Shown here one piece after another: positions 46,405 to 56,476 of a stretch of DNA of 64,000 bases. Below the pieces are notes generated by a model that was given only the letters and a program-made list of their open reading frames with translations, searched no databases and was not told the origin of the DNA. Numbering within the stretch: the first letter of the stretch is position 1; each line of letters begins with the position of its first letter. The translations under genes were made by a program, and so were the position numbers. This DNA comes from Erythroxylum novogranatense. Taxonomy: Eukaryota > Streptophyta > Magnoliopsida > Malpighiales > Erythroxylaceae. The DNA is taken from NCBI GenBank assembly GCA_029891385.1, contig CM057225.1, forward strand, positions 14,201,498 through 14,265,497. Direction: 5' to 3'.

Positions 46405-47697
46405 ATGACTCCTCGAAAGTCTTCAAGGAAAGGGAAAGAAACCGCTCCTCCACCAGGCCCTCATGTTCACTATGGACCCACGTGTTCGTGGGTCTTCCTC
46501 TGGAGAAGATGCTTCGAGAGAAGAAGATGTGGTTGAACCCAGGTTTGTGTCAAAGGACGCACAAACTCTCTACTACAAGGTGCTACAAAATGAGGTACTG
46601 ATTCCCTCTATGAGATTTGACTGGGGTGAACTCGACCATAATGAGTTCACTGACGTGTTTACTGAAATTACGAATCTGGGATTGCGAGATTTCTTAGGAT
46701 TTCAAGATGATATTTATGAAGATATAGTAAGAGAGTTCTACGTGAATCTATTTGTGACAGGTAGTAATGTTGAGGATGGAGTTCTTATGAAATCCAAAAT
46801 TAACGGGAAGGATATTGCTCTGTGTGAATCAAATTTGTGTTCTATGTTTCATTTGCCTAGAGGTGGAGTAAGTCCTAGAGCCTCTTTTACTGACTTTGAA
46901 ATTTTGAGAAATACTGAGGTGATACTGATGAGGAAGCCGAAGAGAATTTTGGCTATACCGAAGAAAAAGGGGCTGATCTATTGAGTAGGTTATGTTCAGA
47001 TCATTCCCCTCCCTTTGAGGCTATGGATCTGCCTTTAAATTACAGGTTATTACATTATGCGATCAACAGGGTCATTTACCCAAAGAAAGCTAGTAATAAT
47101 CAGATCACTTCATTGGATAAGGAGATTCTGTGGCATATAGAAGGACGGAAAATCAATTATGCGAGCCTGATTATTCAGATGATGAGGAAGAAGGCTAGCT
47201 TATTATGGGGACAGCTGAAAGGGAAACCTGTCAGGCATAAAGGAATGTCTTATGTTGCTTTGATAACCCATCTCTCTCAGTTCCAAAGGTGTAATCTTGC
47301 TTCTTATGCTTATCTTCCCTATCCTCAGAGTTGGAGATTCACGCCTTATAATTTGAGAAGTATGAAGCTGGTAAGAATAGTTGAAAAAGGCTGGGTCTAC
47401 TCTCATCATGTTGAGAAGCTTGGTTTGACTCTAGAAAGTGAGTAGGTACCTTCGAGGAAATGATCTAAGAGGACAGCAGATCATCCTAGTAGTTCACGGG
47501 CCAGTAATGAGAGAAGAAGTGAGGTATCTCAAGATGAGATTGCTGAAATTAATGAACAATTGGGTGATTTACATGATTGCCTCGATGGTATCCAGTCTGT
47601 ACTTCATAGATTTGCAAAGAAAATGGATACACAACACAAAATGCTTAAGAAGATCTTCAAAAAGCTAGGATGTAGGCATGATGACTCTTCATCATGA
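46405..47697 (+). pseudogene. Third (env-position) ORF: putative plant transposon protein domain, frame-broken
   Basis: Starts at 46,405 (MTPRKSSRKGKETAPPPG). After a frameshift near 46,465 it continues with RFVSKDAQTLYYKVLQNEVL and the DFLGFQDDIYEDIVREFYVN segment. It shifts again near 46,920 into FGYTEEKGADLLSRLCSDHS, then the LPLNYRLLHYAINRVIYPKK segment. It stops at 47,443 (TAG), with the same frame continuing to a C-terminal coiled coil (DEIAEINEQLGDLHDCLDGI) that ends at 47,697. The order (small basic start, globular plant-transposon domain, coiled coil) matches the extra ORF that Sirevirus-type elements carry after pol. There is no convincing signal peptide or transmembrane segment, so 'envelope' is only a positional name. 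Confidence 0.7.
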
Positions 47698-47875
47698 TGT
47701 GTGTTGCTCTTCGCCTCGACCAACACTTGCTCTTATGTTCTCTTTTTGTGTGTATTGTGCTTGTTGTGTTGATTTGACATATTTTGTAATGACTATCGCT
47801 ATTACTTGTGTTTGATGCTATGTTTGGTTATAAACTTCATTTGAGACTATTTTCCCTAATGATTTTTTATTATGA

Positions 47876-48116
47876 CAAAAAAGGGGGAGTAATATTGGAA
47901 ATTGATGTTTGATTAAGGGGGAGTATGAGTATGAATATGTGTGTTTGATTTGAGATTTTATTTTGCAACATTTTTTATTAAAATTCTTTAGCTCATGTAT
48001 TAAGGGGGAGACAAACTAACCATCAATACAAGGGATTAAAAACCTTGATCAAGTTTCATGTTTTCAAATTTCTTTTCAATTTCTAAATATTTTGTCATTA
48101 TCAAAAAGGGGGAGAT
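47876..48116 (+). other. Repeated polypurine tracts before the 3' LTR
   Basis: AAGGGGGAG occurs four times, ending near 47,889, 47,923, 48,010 and 48,114; the last abuts the LTR. Multiple polypurine tracts in this position are a reported hallmark of Sireviruses. Confidence 0.85.
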
Positions 48117-49224
48117 TGTTGGACCAATGGTGGTTGAAAAATTAAATCTCTTTATGTTTTGATAATAATAAAATATCTAAAATTAGTTAAGAAATTATTT
48201 CAGGAATTTTTGGGATTATTATTCAATGGAAGATTTATGCAAATCAAGATGGTAAGTGTCAAATCATTGAAGACTCAAGCTAGAAGTTTCCTTATAAGAG
48301 AAAGAGGCTTAAATAAAGAGAATTATAGAGGATTTGGATGGATGTTACAGTTGGAGGATCACAAGTCGACTTGCACAAGCATAAGTCGACTTATACATCA
48401 AGACCTGAACAACATAAGTCGACTAGAAAAGCATAAGTCGACTAACTTATGAAGATATGTCAACACAAGTCGACTAACAGCATACAAGTCGACTTATCGT
48501 GGACCATAAGTCAACTTACACAGCACAAGTCGACTTATAGAAGAGCGGAGATACAATTTTTACGTAAAATGTTGTCATAAGTCAACTTATACATTCGACA
48601 AGTCGACTTATGGATACAACAAATCAATTCCAACGGTCCAATTAGCCACAAATGGAAAGGAGATTATTAAGGAACGGCTATAACAATCATGCAACGGCTA
48701 GTAAGAGCTCCAACAACTATTTTTCTACTAGTATAAAGAGTGGATGATTGATGAAGAGTTTACACAAGTTCTACAAGCCAACATACTCTTCTATTGCTCC
48801 AAAATTGCTCATTATTATTCTTACTTTGTTACATAATTGTATTGAGCACTTGTTCTTAAATTCTTATCATATTTCTCTTACAATTTGAGTGACTAGTGAA
48901 AGGTCACGTGTGAGGTAGGATTTGTGCCGGAAGACAAATCGATTGTAAAGGTTGCTTGAGTGGGAAATCAAGTGGAGTTGTAAAAAGTTCACACTCAACT
49001 ACAAAGTGTGCAATAAAGTGATTGGCAAAATCCTAAGTGGGAGCTTAGGTAGAGAATGTAGGTCTTAGCACCGAACCTCTATAAAAACAGTGTTTGATCT
49101 TCTTCCCTACTCTTTTTATTTAAATTTGTTTAAATTGTTTTTGTGTTAATTAACTTTTGATTTTGTTGTAGAAAATTACAAAAAGATTAAGGATCTATTC
49201 AACCCCCCTTCTAGATCACTTACA
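48117..49224 (+). repeat. 3' LTR of the Sirevirus-like element
   Basis: 1,108 bp with eight perfect GTCGAC cores. It carries one 14-bp unit (CGACTTGCACAAGC) that the 5' LTR lacks. Confidence 0.95.
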
Positions 49225-49606
49225 CAACATCCTGCTATTAAAATGATCACGTGATCTCCACATTCCCATGCAACCAAGCACAAAGCTAATAAGTGTTAGA
49301 TCATATTGTTACCCTTATTATCAAAAATTAGAAATAGACAGGACAGGATGGTAAAGGAACTTTTGCAATCTAGATTAATAAGGCCTAGTAATAGCCCATT
49401 CTCATCACTGGTTTTATTAGCAAAGAAAGTATATGGGCTTTGGCGATGTTGTGTTGACTAACGAACTTTGAACAAGATAACAATCAAGGAAAAATACCCA
49501 ATTTCGGTGATTAATGAGCTGCATAGAGCCAAATTCCTTCTTGAAGAGCTACATAAAACCAAATTCTTCTCCAAATTAGATTTAAAGCTATGTTATTATC
49601 ATATTA
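49225..49606 (+). pseudogene. Gypsy reverse transcriptase remnant (element B, continued)
   Basis: This is element B resuming after the Sirevirus-like insertion. The frame reads KELLQSRLIRPSNSPFSSLV, then a decayed WRCCVD segment and LNKITIKEKYPISVINELHR, and ends KFFSKLDLKLCYYHI. These are the first blocks of a gypsy reverse transcriptase (normally SPFSSPVLLVKKKDGSWRMC, KLDLRSGYHQI). The domain stops abruptly at 49,606, where the Harbinger terminus starts. Confidence 0.85.
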
Positions 49607-49819
49607 CACTGTGTTTGGTTACTGTCCCCTCGGGTGGGGACAGTGGACGGAGATACAAAAATTCTATCTCCGAGGTGTTTGCTTATATGTCTCCACCATT
49701 TTGTCCCTGTCTCAGGAATACAGAGACGGTGATTTTGTGTACCAGCACAGACTACGGTACAATTTTTTTCTGTCCCGGGACGGAAACTTGCAATTACTAC
49801 ATTACCCCCATTTTATAAT

Positions 49820-51990
49820 GTTGAAACCTATCACCCGTTCTCTACACCGTTTCTCTCAAATCGCTTCACTACCGTCTTCTCCCAATGCTCCTGGCACTGG
49901 TTTGTGGTTCGTGGCGGCTGAGGTTAGTTTCCTCTGCATTTGTTCTTCCATTGTTCTCCCTGCATTTGTTCTTCTCCCAACGCTCCTTGCTCTCGTCTCT
50001 TCTCATTCTGGATCTGGGTATATGACAGATGATTCAAATCCGAAGTTTGCCCTCTTGTTGTTTTTTGTTTTGTCTTTGTTCGGTGGGTCTTGTGGTTTCG
50101 TTTAATTGAAGCTTTCTTCGCAACTGAACTTTTCGTGATTTTGAAGATTGATTCGATTTCTTCTGTCTTCTTTTTCCTGAGACGGCTTTGATTGGGAGAT
50201 TCAGATCTGAAATTTCTTTTCCTTTCTGTTTGACTTGTCATAGTTCATCGTATTAATCTTTCTTCACTACTGTACTTTAGGTGGTTTTGAAGATTCATAT
50301 TCCCCTTGCTCTTTCTTAAACTTTATCACTAGTGGGTTTTTATTTCGACAATGCTAGATTTCTTTTTGTTTTACAAATTTGGATTTTTCTCTTCCCATTA
50401 TACTATGATAATAATGGTGCTTCTGCAGTGGATTGTATGTGAAATTTCTAACGACTGTCCTTATGGGTAGGAAATGACTGATGCTTGTTTAATTTCTGTT
50501 CAGGTGGATCAAGTGATAACTACAAAAGTATTTGAAAAGGATAGCATATCAGGTAAGTCATGCAATGGAATGGTCAGATGATTGTGAAATTTATCGCTTT
50601 TTGCATTTACAGTATATGCTCTGTTATCCATGTGTTGTATTTGTATATGCTCATTATCCATTTGTTTGTTTTTACTAATATCTTCTTCCATTCTTTCTCT
50701 TGTACCCTTCCTTGTAATTTGAAAGATGCTTTCATTTCTAAAACTCTAGATCGCCTAGATAGAGCAATAAAGGCGATTGATCCCACCATCTGCTTTATTA
50801 ATTTTTTTTTTTTTGTTAGTCTGCAGAAAATGTGAAGCATACTTGATTCTTGTGAGTTCTTAAACCATGTCTCGAAATAAATGACAATAAAGGTGGTTAT
50901 GACCGAGATTTTGTTAGCCTTGTTGTTAGGTGTTCTATATAGTAACCGATATTTTGAATTGGTCAATTAACACTCTCTTCATTCCCTTTCAATACTTATC
51001 AGTAAGTACAAATTGTAAGAGGCAGTAAATGGAGGAGGTAATGATAATTTTCCCATTTTCTTAACAATTTGACAACAAATTTTAGAATGTTGGACAACAG
51101 ATAATATGTCTGTCATTTGTTAAAGAGGTCTTTTTTCTGCTACACTAGATGAATTCAATATTTTCTTCTTTAATTTTTGGTGAGAAAGCTAAGTTGATAG
51201 TGATTTTGATCTTTGTCAAAAGATTAAACTGGGATCCCATCCTTTTTATCTTTTCCTAATCTCAAGAAATGGTTTCTGTTTACTTCAACCATTGGAATTC
51301 ACAAGAAAGGACATAAGACATTGTGTTATGGGGGACCTATCCGTTAAGTGAGTTTGCTGTGGTGCATTGTTTACTTTGTTAAATATTTTCTTAATCTTCC
51401 CTTATTTATTTTCCTTGTATCTTTTTCTCCAAATTTGATATGGTTCATGGAATCAAACTTGTGTTATCCTTCAATTCCTCAAATATGTGACATTTTTAAT
51501 TTGAAACAGAAGCGGGAGAAGAACTTACAATCCAAATGGCTTGTATAACTCTACTTTCAAATGTATTTACTTACAAGTAGAAGTTGCGTTTGATTCTCAT
51601 AAACTGTAGAGTTATGCCAAGGTCTAGAGAAATGAGATTTGTATTTAATCTATGACAAACCTTCTTCTTTGAAATATTGTATAATGTATAAAAGCTTATA
51701 AGAATTGTTGATGTATTATATATTTCAGAGGCAAGTGCTTCCCCCAAATCACTGCATGGTTCAAATGTGTTTGGTTATTTCATTGTATGTTATGCCTTGC
51801 CCCAAGTGTGACAAGCTCGTAGAAACTATCTCCTTATAAAAATATAAGGGGAAGGTTGTTTATATATAGTTATACGTATATTATGTATTGTTGGGTATTA
51901 TTTTATATTAATATGATTTTTTACATTTGGAACTTGTAGTTGTAGTTGTAGTTGTGTATATAAATATGAACTTATGTAGTTGTGTATATA
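49820..51990. other. Harbinger 5' region without recognisable gene
   Basis: Short ORFs only. A CT-rich leader with a GGCTGAG|GTTAGT donor near 49,920 suggests a spliced transposase leader. T-rich intron-like sequence and a TTGTAG microsatellite (about 51,935-51,955) follow. No Myb/SANT-like second gene is recognisable. Confidence 0.45.
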
Positions 51991-51991
51991 A

Positions 51992-53120
51992 ATGCATTTA
52001 AGGATGGACTTAAATGCATTTAGATTGTTATGTCAAATGCTTCAGGTTCATGGTGGGTTGAATGCTAATGGACATGTGGCTATACAAGAAAAAGTATTAA
52101 TCTTCCTAAGAATATTGGCACAAAATGAATCCAATAGAGTATTACAAGTTCGGTTTATAAGGTCAGGAGAAACCATAAGTAGGATCTTCCATAGTGTATT
52201 GAAGGCAACACTGGAGCTTCAACATATGTTGTATGTGAAGCCCATACCAATTCCTGAGGATTGCACAGACAATAGGTGGAAGTGGCTTAAGGTTAGTAAG
52301 TTGAATTAGCTACAATAACTTGTGTAATTTCACTTCTTTACAGTACTAAGCTAGAAATGTTTACTGTATTGTTTGAATTTGTTCAAAGGGCTGCCTTGGT
52401 GCACTTGATGGGACCTATTTAGAAATAACAGTGTCACAGGCAGATAAACCCAGATACAGAGGTAGGAAGGGGAAAATATGCACTAATGTGTTAGGCGTGT
52501 GTGATAAGAACTTAGTTAGACGCTCCCGAATCTGCCTCAGCGGCTAAGAGAGGGCGCGGTCTCGATAAAACTTTGTATATGTTCTTGCTGCATGGGAGGG
52601 TCCAGCTGCAGATTCAAGGGTTCTGCATGATGCTGTTACCAGGCGTAATAGACTTGAAGTTCCAAGGGGTATGTAAGATAATAATTATTGTCAGAATTTG
52701 GATATTTGTATATTAAGGTGTGATTACAAATGTAATGGTTGGAGTATGTTTTTGGATATAGGAAATTACTACTTAGTGGATGCTGGCTATACCAATGGTC
52801 CTGGTTTCCTTGCACCTTTTAGAGGCACAAGATACCATATTCAAGAGTGGGCAAGAGATGGAAGAGCACCTAGGACCCCAGAAGAGTTGTTTAATAAGAG
52901 ACACTCATCTGCCAGAAATGTTATTGAACGTGTATTTGGTTTACTGAGAAAAAGATGGAAAATCTTCATAAATTCATCTTTTTATCCAACAGCCACTTAT
53001 GTGCACATAATTCTTGCATGTTGCTTGCTGCACAACTTTATTAGATTGCATATGATAGATGATCCAGCGGAGCAAACTTCTTTTGAAGAAGAGGATATGC
53101 CGATTGGAGAAGATGCACCA
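51992..53120 (+). pseudogene. Harbinger (HARBI1-like, DDE_Tnp_4) transposase, broken
   Basis: Cut-and-paste transposase with GT-AG exons 51,992-52,291, 52,389-52,668 and 52,762 onward. Exon 1 has MDLNAFRLLCQML and the helix-turn-helix-like RFIRSGETISRIFHSVL. Exon 2 has the first catalytic Asp (CLGALDGTYLEI) and the second (AADSRVL). Exon 3 has YLVDAGYTNGPGFLAPFRGT, ARNVIERVFGLLRKRW with the catalytic Glu, and ACCLLHNFIR. All three catalytic residues survive. A GC-rich insertion of about 53 bp at 52,515-52,567 places a stop between the first and second Asp. The C-terminus beyond 53,120 is read from the inserted LTR. The N-terminus looks short for the family, so an upstream exon may be missing. 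Confidence 0.85.
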
Positions 53121-53965
53121 TGTAGCATCCCACTCCCGCAAGACTCGAACCCTACATCAATGGTGATATCCGAGTCCGTGTCTGCGAAAATGGCATGCTA
53201 ACACTCAATCAAATATAAATTGGTAAAAAAAAATTTTTGAGAACACTCTCATATCAGAGGTTCGTTTCCAAAGTGGGCCAAAATACGTTTAACAGTCGCG
53301 ATAGAAAACTTGGTTTCACTACATTCCAATCAATACAATTTCAATAATCAATTTGGGCCCAATTTGATTATAACCCTTTTTCAATTACAAAACAATACAC
53401 TTTGGGCTATTAAGGCCCGTTTCAACACACAAACACACGCACTCATTTCCAATTGGCACAAATGAATATAAACAGCCATATCCACATTTTAATCATTCCC
53501 ATTACAAAAATTCCCATACATCAACACTTATTACATACTGAATTAATCATAAACATACTATATAGGATTCGTGGAATACACTTTATACAAAAATAAAACA
53601 TATCCCTATGCAGACGCGAACTGATCCCAACCTCTAACTTTTCCCTGTGTACAGAAAGTCTACTCCCGTTGCAGAACGGGTATTCTTCTAAATCCTGAAA
53701 CAAAGATGCAAATTTTGGATGAGTTTTTGCAAACTCAGTGAGTGACCATCATCGATGGTTCACCCAGTCACATAACACAATTCACATTCACTGTCACACT
53801 TCACATTCACATTCACATAATAGCCTGCCCATCATGTCACATTTCACATTTGCAATCAATACAATTTTCATTCTTCATATTATGCACATGTACATGAGAC
53901 CCACTTTTCATTTATTACTTTGTTGAGACCGAGTGTCTAAACTATCCCGTACCTATTGGATATCA

Positions 53966-54077
53966 GGCTCATTGATAACTGTCCCATGTAGGGCTCATTG
54001 GTAACTGTCCCATGTAGGGCTCATTGGTCGCTGTCCCATGAAGGGCTCATTGATAGCTGTCCCATATAGGGCTCATT
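53966..54077 (+). repeat. 26-bp tandem repeat in LTR-a, 4.3 copies
   Basis: The unit GGCTCATTGATAACTGTCCC plus ATGTAG is repeated four times with a few substitutions, and a fifth starts. LTR-b has mini-hairpins at the corresponding place instead. Confidence 0.88.
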
Positions 54078-54083
54078 AACGTT

Positions 54084-54147
54084 GAGCCTGAGGCTCTGAA
54101 TCACTATTGAGCTCGAAGCTCATTTTCACTCGTTGAGCGTTAAGCTC
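54084..54147 (+). repeat. Three tandem mini-hairpins in LTR-a
   Basis: GAGCC-TGA-GGCTC (54,084-54,096), GAGCT-CGA-AGCTC (54,109-54,121) and GAGC-GTTAA-GCTC (54,135-54,147), about 25 bp apart. Confidence 0.7.
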
Positions 54148-54149
54148 TA

Positions 54150-56476
54150 ATCATTGACTACTCTGGTCACAACTGCCATTATATTATATGCATTCCTGCA
54201 ATGAAATGCATCAATCAATTTTTATAAACCCATCCAATCATTTTTCCATGTCATCGGACCTTAGTCCGGCATTCAGCATTAAAGATGAGGAATCACACTC
54301 TCATTCACATGCAATTGTGCAGTTAGAACAATTTTAACAATCAAATCATGAACACTTAGTTCATCCAATTCACATTCAATGAGCACTTTAATATCACAAT
54401 TCCCAGTACACAATCATCGGACTATCCTGTCTGGAATCCACAATTAAATCATAATCATTCATTGTTATTCAATAATTATTCAATATATAGCATAACCAAA
54501 TAAACCATAAATTAAGACCATCTAGGTCTACTCACAGTACGCTCCAGATTAGCATTTGCTTTCATGATCTGGAAACGTCTGGATGAGGACGTTTATCTGT
54601 ATCAACCATATGCAAAACACAATTTATGCATTACATTAATAAAACACAATCACATAACCATTCAATTTTCACACATATATATGTGTAATATATAATGCAT
54701 ACTCAATGACAAATCTCGGGTATATGCTTTACATTCACATCTTATGCCCATTCTCCAATCATGAGTCAATCTGTCTAATGGAACTTAGACTTACATTTCA
54801 CTTTCATATGATCTTTTTAAATTGTCCATTCAAGCTTTACCCTTTGTATGCATCTAGCTTATCATAAGCTTACATCTCAAGAACAATTGATCACTTTATA
54901 TCATAACTCAATTTTCTGTCATTTCTTTTCTAACCTCATAATAATCCCATAATATCTAAATCTTTTTCATAATTAATCACTTAACACCTATTACTCAACT
55001 TCCTTGAATAGCATTACAATCATATAATATTTCCATCTCCATTCCACTCATGCATTTGACACTTTGATTTTATCCATTCGTTTACTAAGTTTTAACCTTC
55101 AATTTCACTTCAAACCTTTCATATATTAGTCCCATAAACCAAGGATCACTCTAGGTTCACTTTAAGACCCATTTGAGGCTTAGTTAGTATCATTTGACCC
55201 GTGAATGTCCGTTAAACGAACATGCATGTCCGTTAAACGGACCTTTACGGGTCACTTACCAAACTTTGCAAATTTGACCCTCTAAACGTCAAAATCTCAA
55301 CTTTTTGCCTCAAATAGAAGTTGTAGTTCTTGAAGTCTTATTTACAACCATAGCTAGGTCATCTCATTCCAAGTTCTATACAAAGAGTTATGCCTCTTGC
55401 ACTAAAGTATGTTCAATTGAGTTTTATGAAATTCCAGATTTCTAACTCTTCACTTACAACACTCAATTCCTCATGCTTAGCCAATCATTTATAGTTCAAT
55501 ACTCATTATTTATCCACTATTATAACTCAATTTCAGTTCAATATCATCCATAGCCAAGATATGGTCCATGGTTACACATAAACACTCATAACAGGACATA
55601 TATATACATGCACATTCATCATCAACTTTCATCACTCAGTACTCAATTTAAGTCACAATTAGACACTCTTAAAGACAGAATTTGCATTCAATGTCTTCAT
55701 GGAAAATGTAGCCTTATATCTCTAATTTAACCCAAATCAAAAACCATCCCATTTGGATAACTACATAACAAATGATGACTAGATTACTAAGGAATATCCA
55801 GCAAAATGTTCCAGCTAGCACATTCCAACCTCTTTAAATACCATTATCAATTTGCCTCTAACCTTTCATCCGAATTCTTCCCTTTTCCAAAACATTATAC
55901 TTGCCCTTTTATTTCACTTCCATACCTTATCCAATCCATTCCTAACCCAACCAACAATCCACGTTTTTCTCCATCACAAAATAGAACATGAAACTCCATT
56001 TAACAATCAAATTTTCTATACCATTTCTACATCATTTTGCCAATCCTTATATCACTAAATCATCACTATAACATCTTATGATCATCAATCATCATATATG
56101 TAAAGGTAAGACAATTATTTGCTCATTCTATCAACCACATGCTATCATATATATAAGCACCACTTTGAGATGAATTAACCCATCATCTACACATCTTATT
56201 CAACAAATCATCAAGAATAACATGCTACTTACTTGAGTTGGCTTCAAGATCTTCAAACACCATTAAACCCTAACTCTTTCCTCTTCATGGTCATCAACTT
56301 CCATTGAGGAATAGGTTGGGTCTTTGAGTAGCAAGATAAAAGAGACAAAGAAAATGAAGTAGCAAGTGAAAAGAGAGCAAGATTTCACATTGAAGAAGGT
56401 GGGAGAGAGTGAGTGTCGTTATTAAGGAGAGGGAGATGAAGAAAATGATGAAAATGGAGAGGAGAGAAAGCATTGT
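54150..56476. other. Remainder of LTR-a, non-coding
   Basis: C/T/A-rich, G-poor on the plus strand. No ORF or RNA gene. A purine-rich segment near 56,330-56,470 precedes the insertion of the second element. Confidence 0.6.

Larger units (their letters stand above)
39984..49224 (+). mobile_element. Sirevirus-like Ty1/Copia retrotransposon with extra 3' ORF
   Basis: A complete 9,241-bp element. LTRs are 39,984-41,077 (1,094 bp) and 48,117-49,224 (1,108 bp), each TGTTGGACC...CTTACA, with roughly two dozen substitutions between them by eye (about 98% identical) plus one 14-bp indel. The 5-bp target-site duplication CAACA is at 39,979-39,983 and 49,225-49,229. Primer-binding site, gag, pol in Copia order, a large third ORF after RNase H and several polypurine tracts are all present. 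Size, long LTRs, third ORF and repeated polypurine tracts point to the Sirevirus (SIRE/Maximus) lineage. Despite the similar LTRs, gag-pol has many stops. Confidence 0.93.
49607..53120 (+). mobile_element. PIF/Harbinger DNA transposon, 3' end cut by a gypsy LTR
   Basis: The left terminus CACTGTGTTTGGTTACTGTC follows a TTA, the usual Harbinger 3-bp target. The next 200 bp carry GGGGACAG/CTGTCC-type repeats. The transposase gene occupies the right third. The right terminal repeat is not visible because the gypsy LTR starts at 53,121 inside the last exon. It sits in the reverse transcriptase of gypsy element B. Confidence 0.82.
53121..56476 (-). repeat. Long Ty3/gypsy LTR (LTR-a), interrupted
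   Basis: The plus-strand left end TGTAGCATCCCACTCCCG and the sequence behind it match LTR-b at 56,477 (TGTAGCACCCCACTCCCG). Shared landmarks follow in the same order: GGTGATATCCGAG, ACTCAGTGAG, ACCATCATCGATGGTTCACC, the hairpin block, and TCGGAC-TTAGTCC. The LTR belongs to a minus-strand element. It is cut at 56,476 by the second element. The missing end would lie beyond the window. Confidence 0.8.

Noticed and set aside
39984..49224. Third ORF of the Sirevirus-like element considered as a viral envelope gene
   Set aside because: No signal peptide, transmembrane helix or glycosylation-rich ectodomain is visible. It fits the plant-transposon domain plus coiled coil instead.
49924..50241. Lys/Arg-rich minus-strand ORF in the Harbinger leader, considered as a Myb-like second gene
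   Set aside because: No tryptophan repeat pattern of Myb/SANT domains. It is the complement of a T-rich leader and intron.
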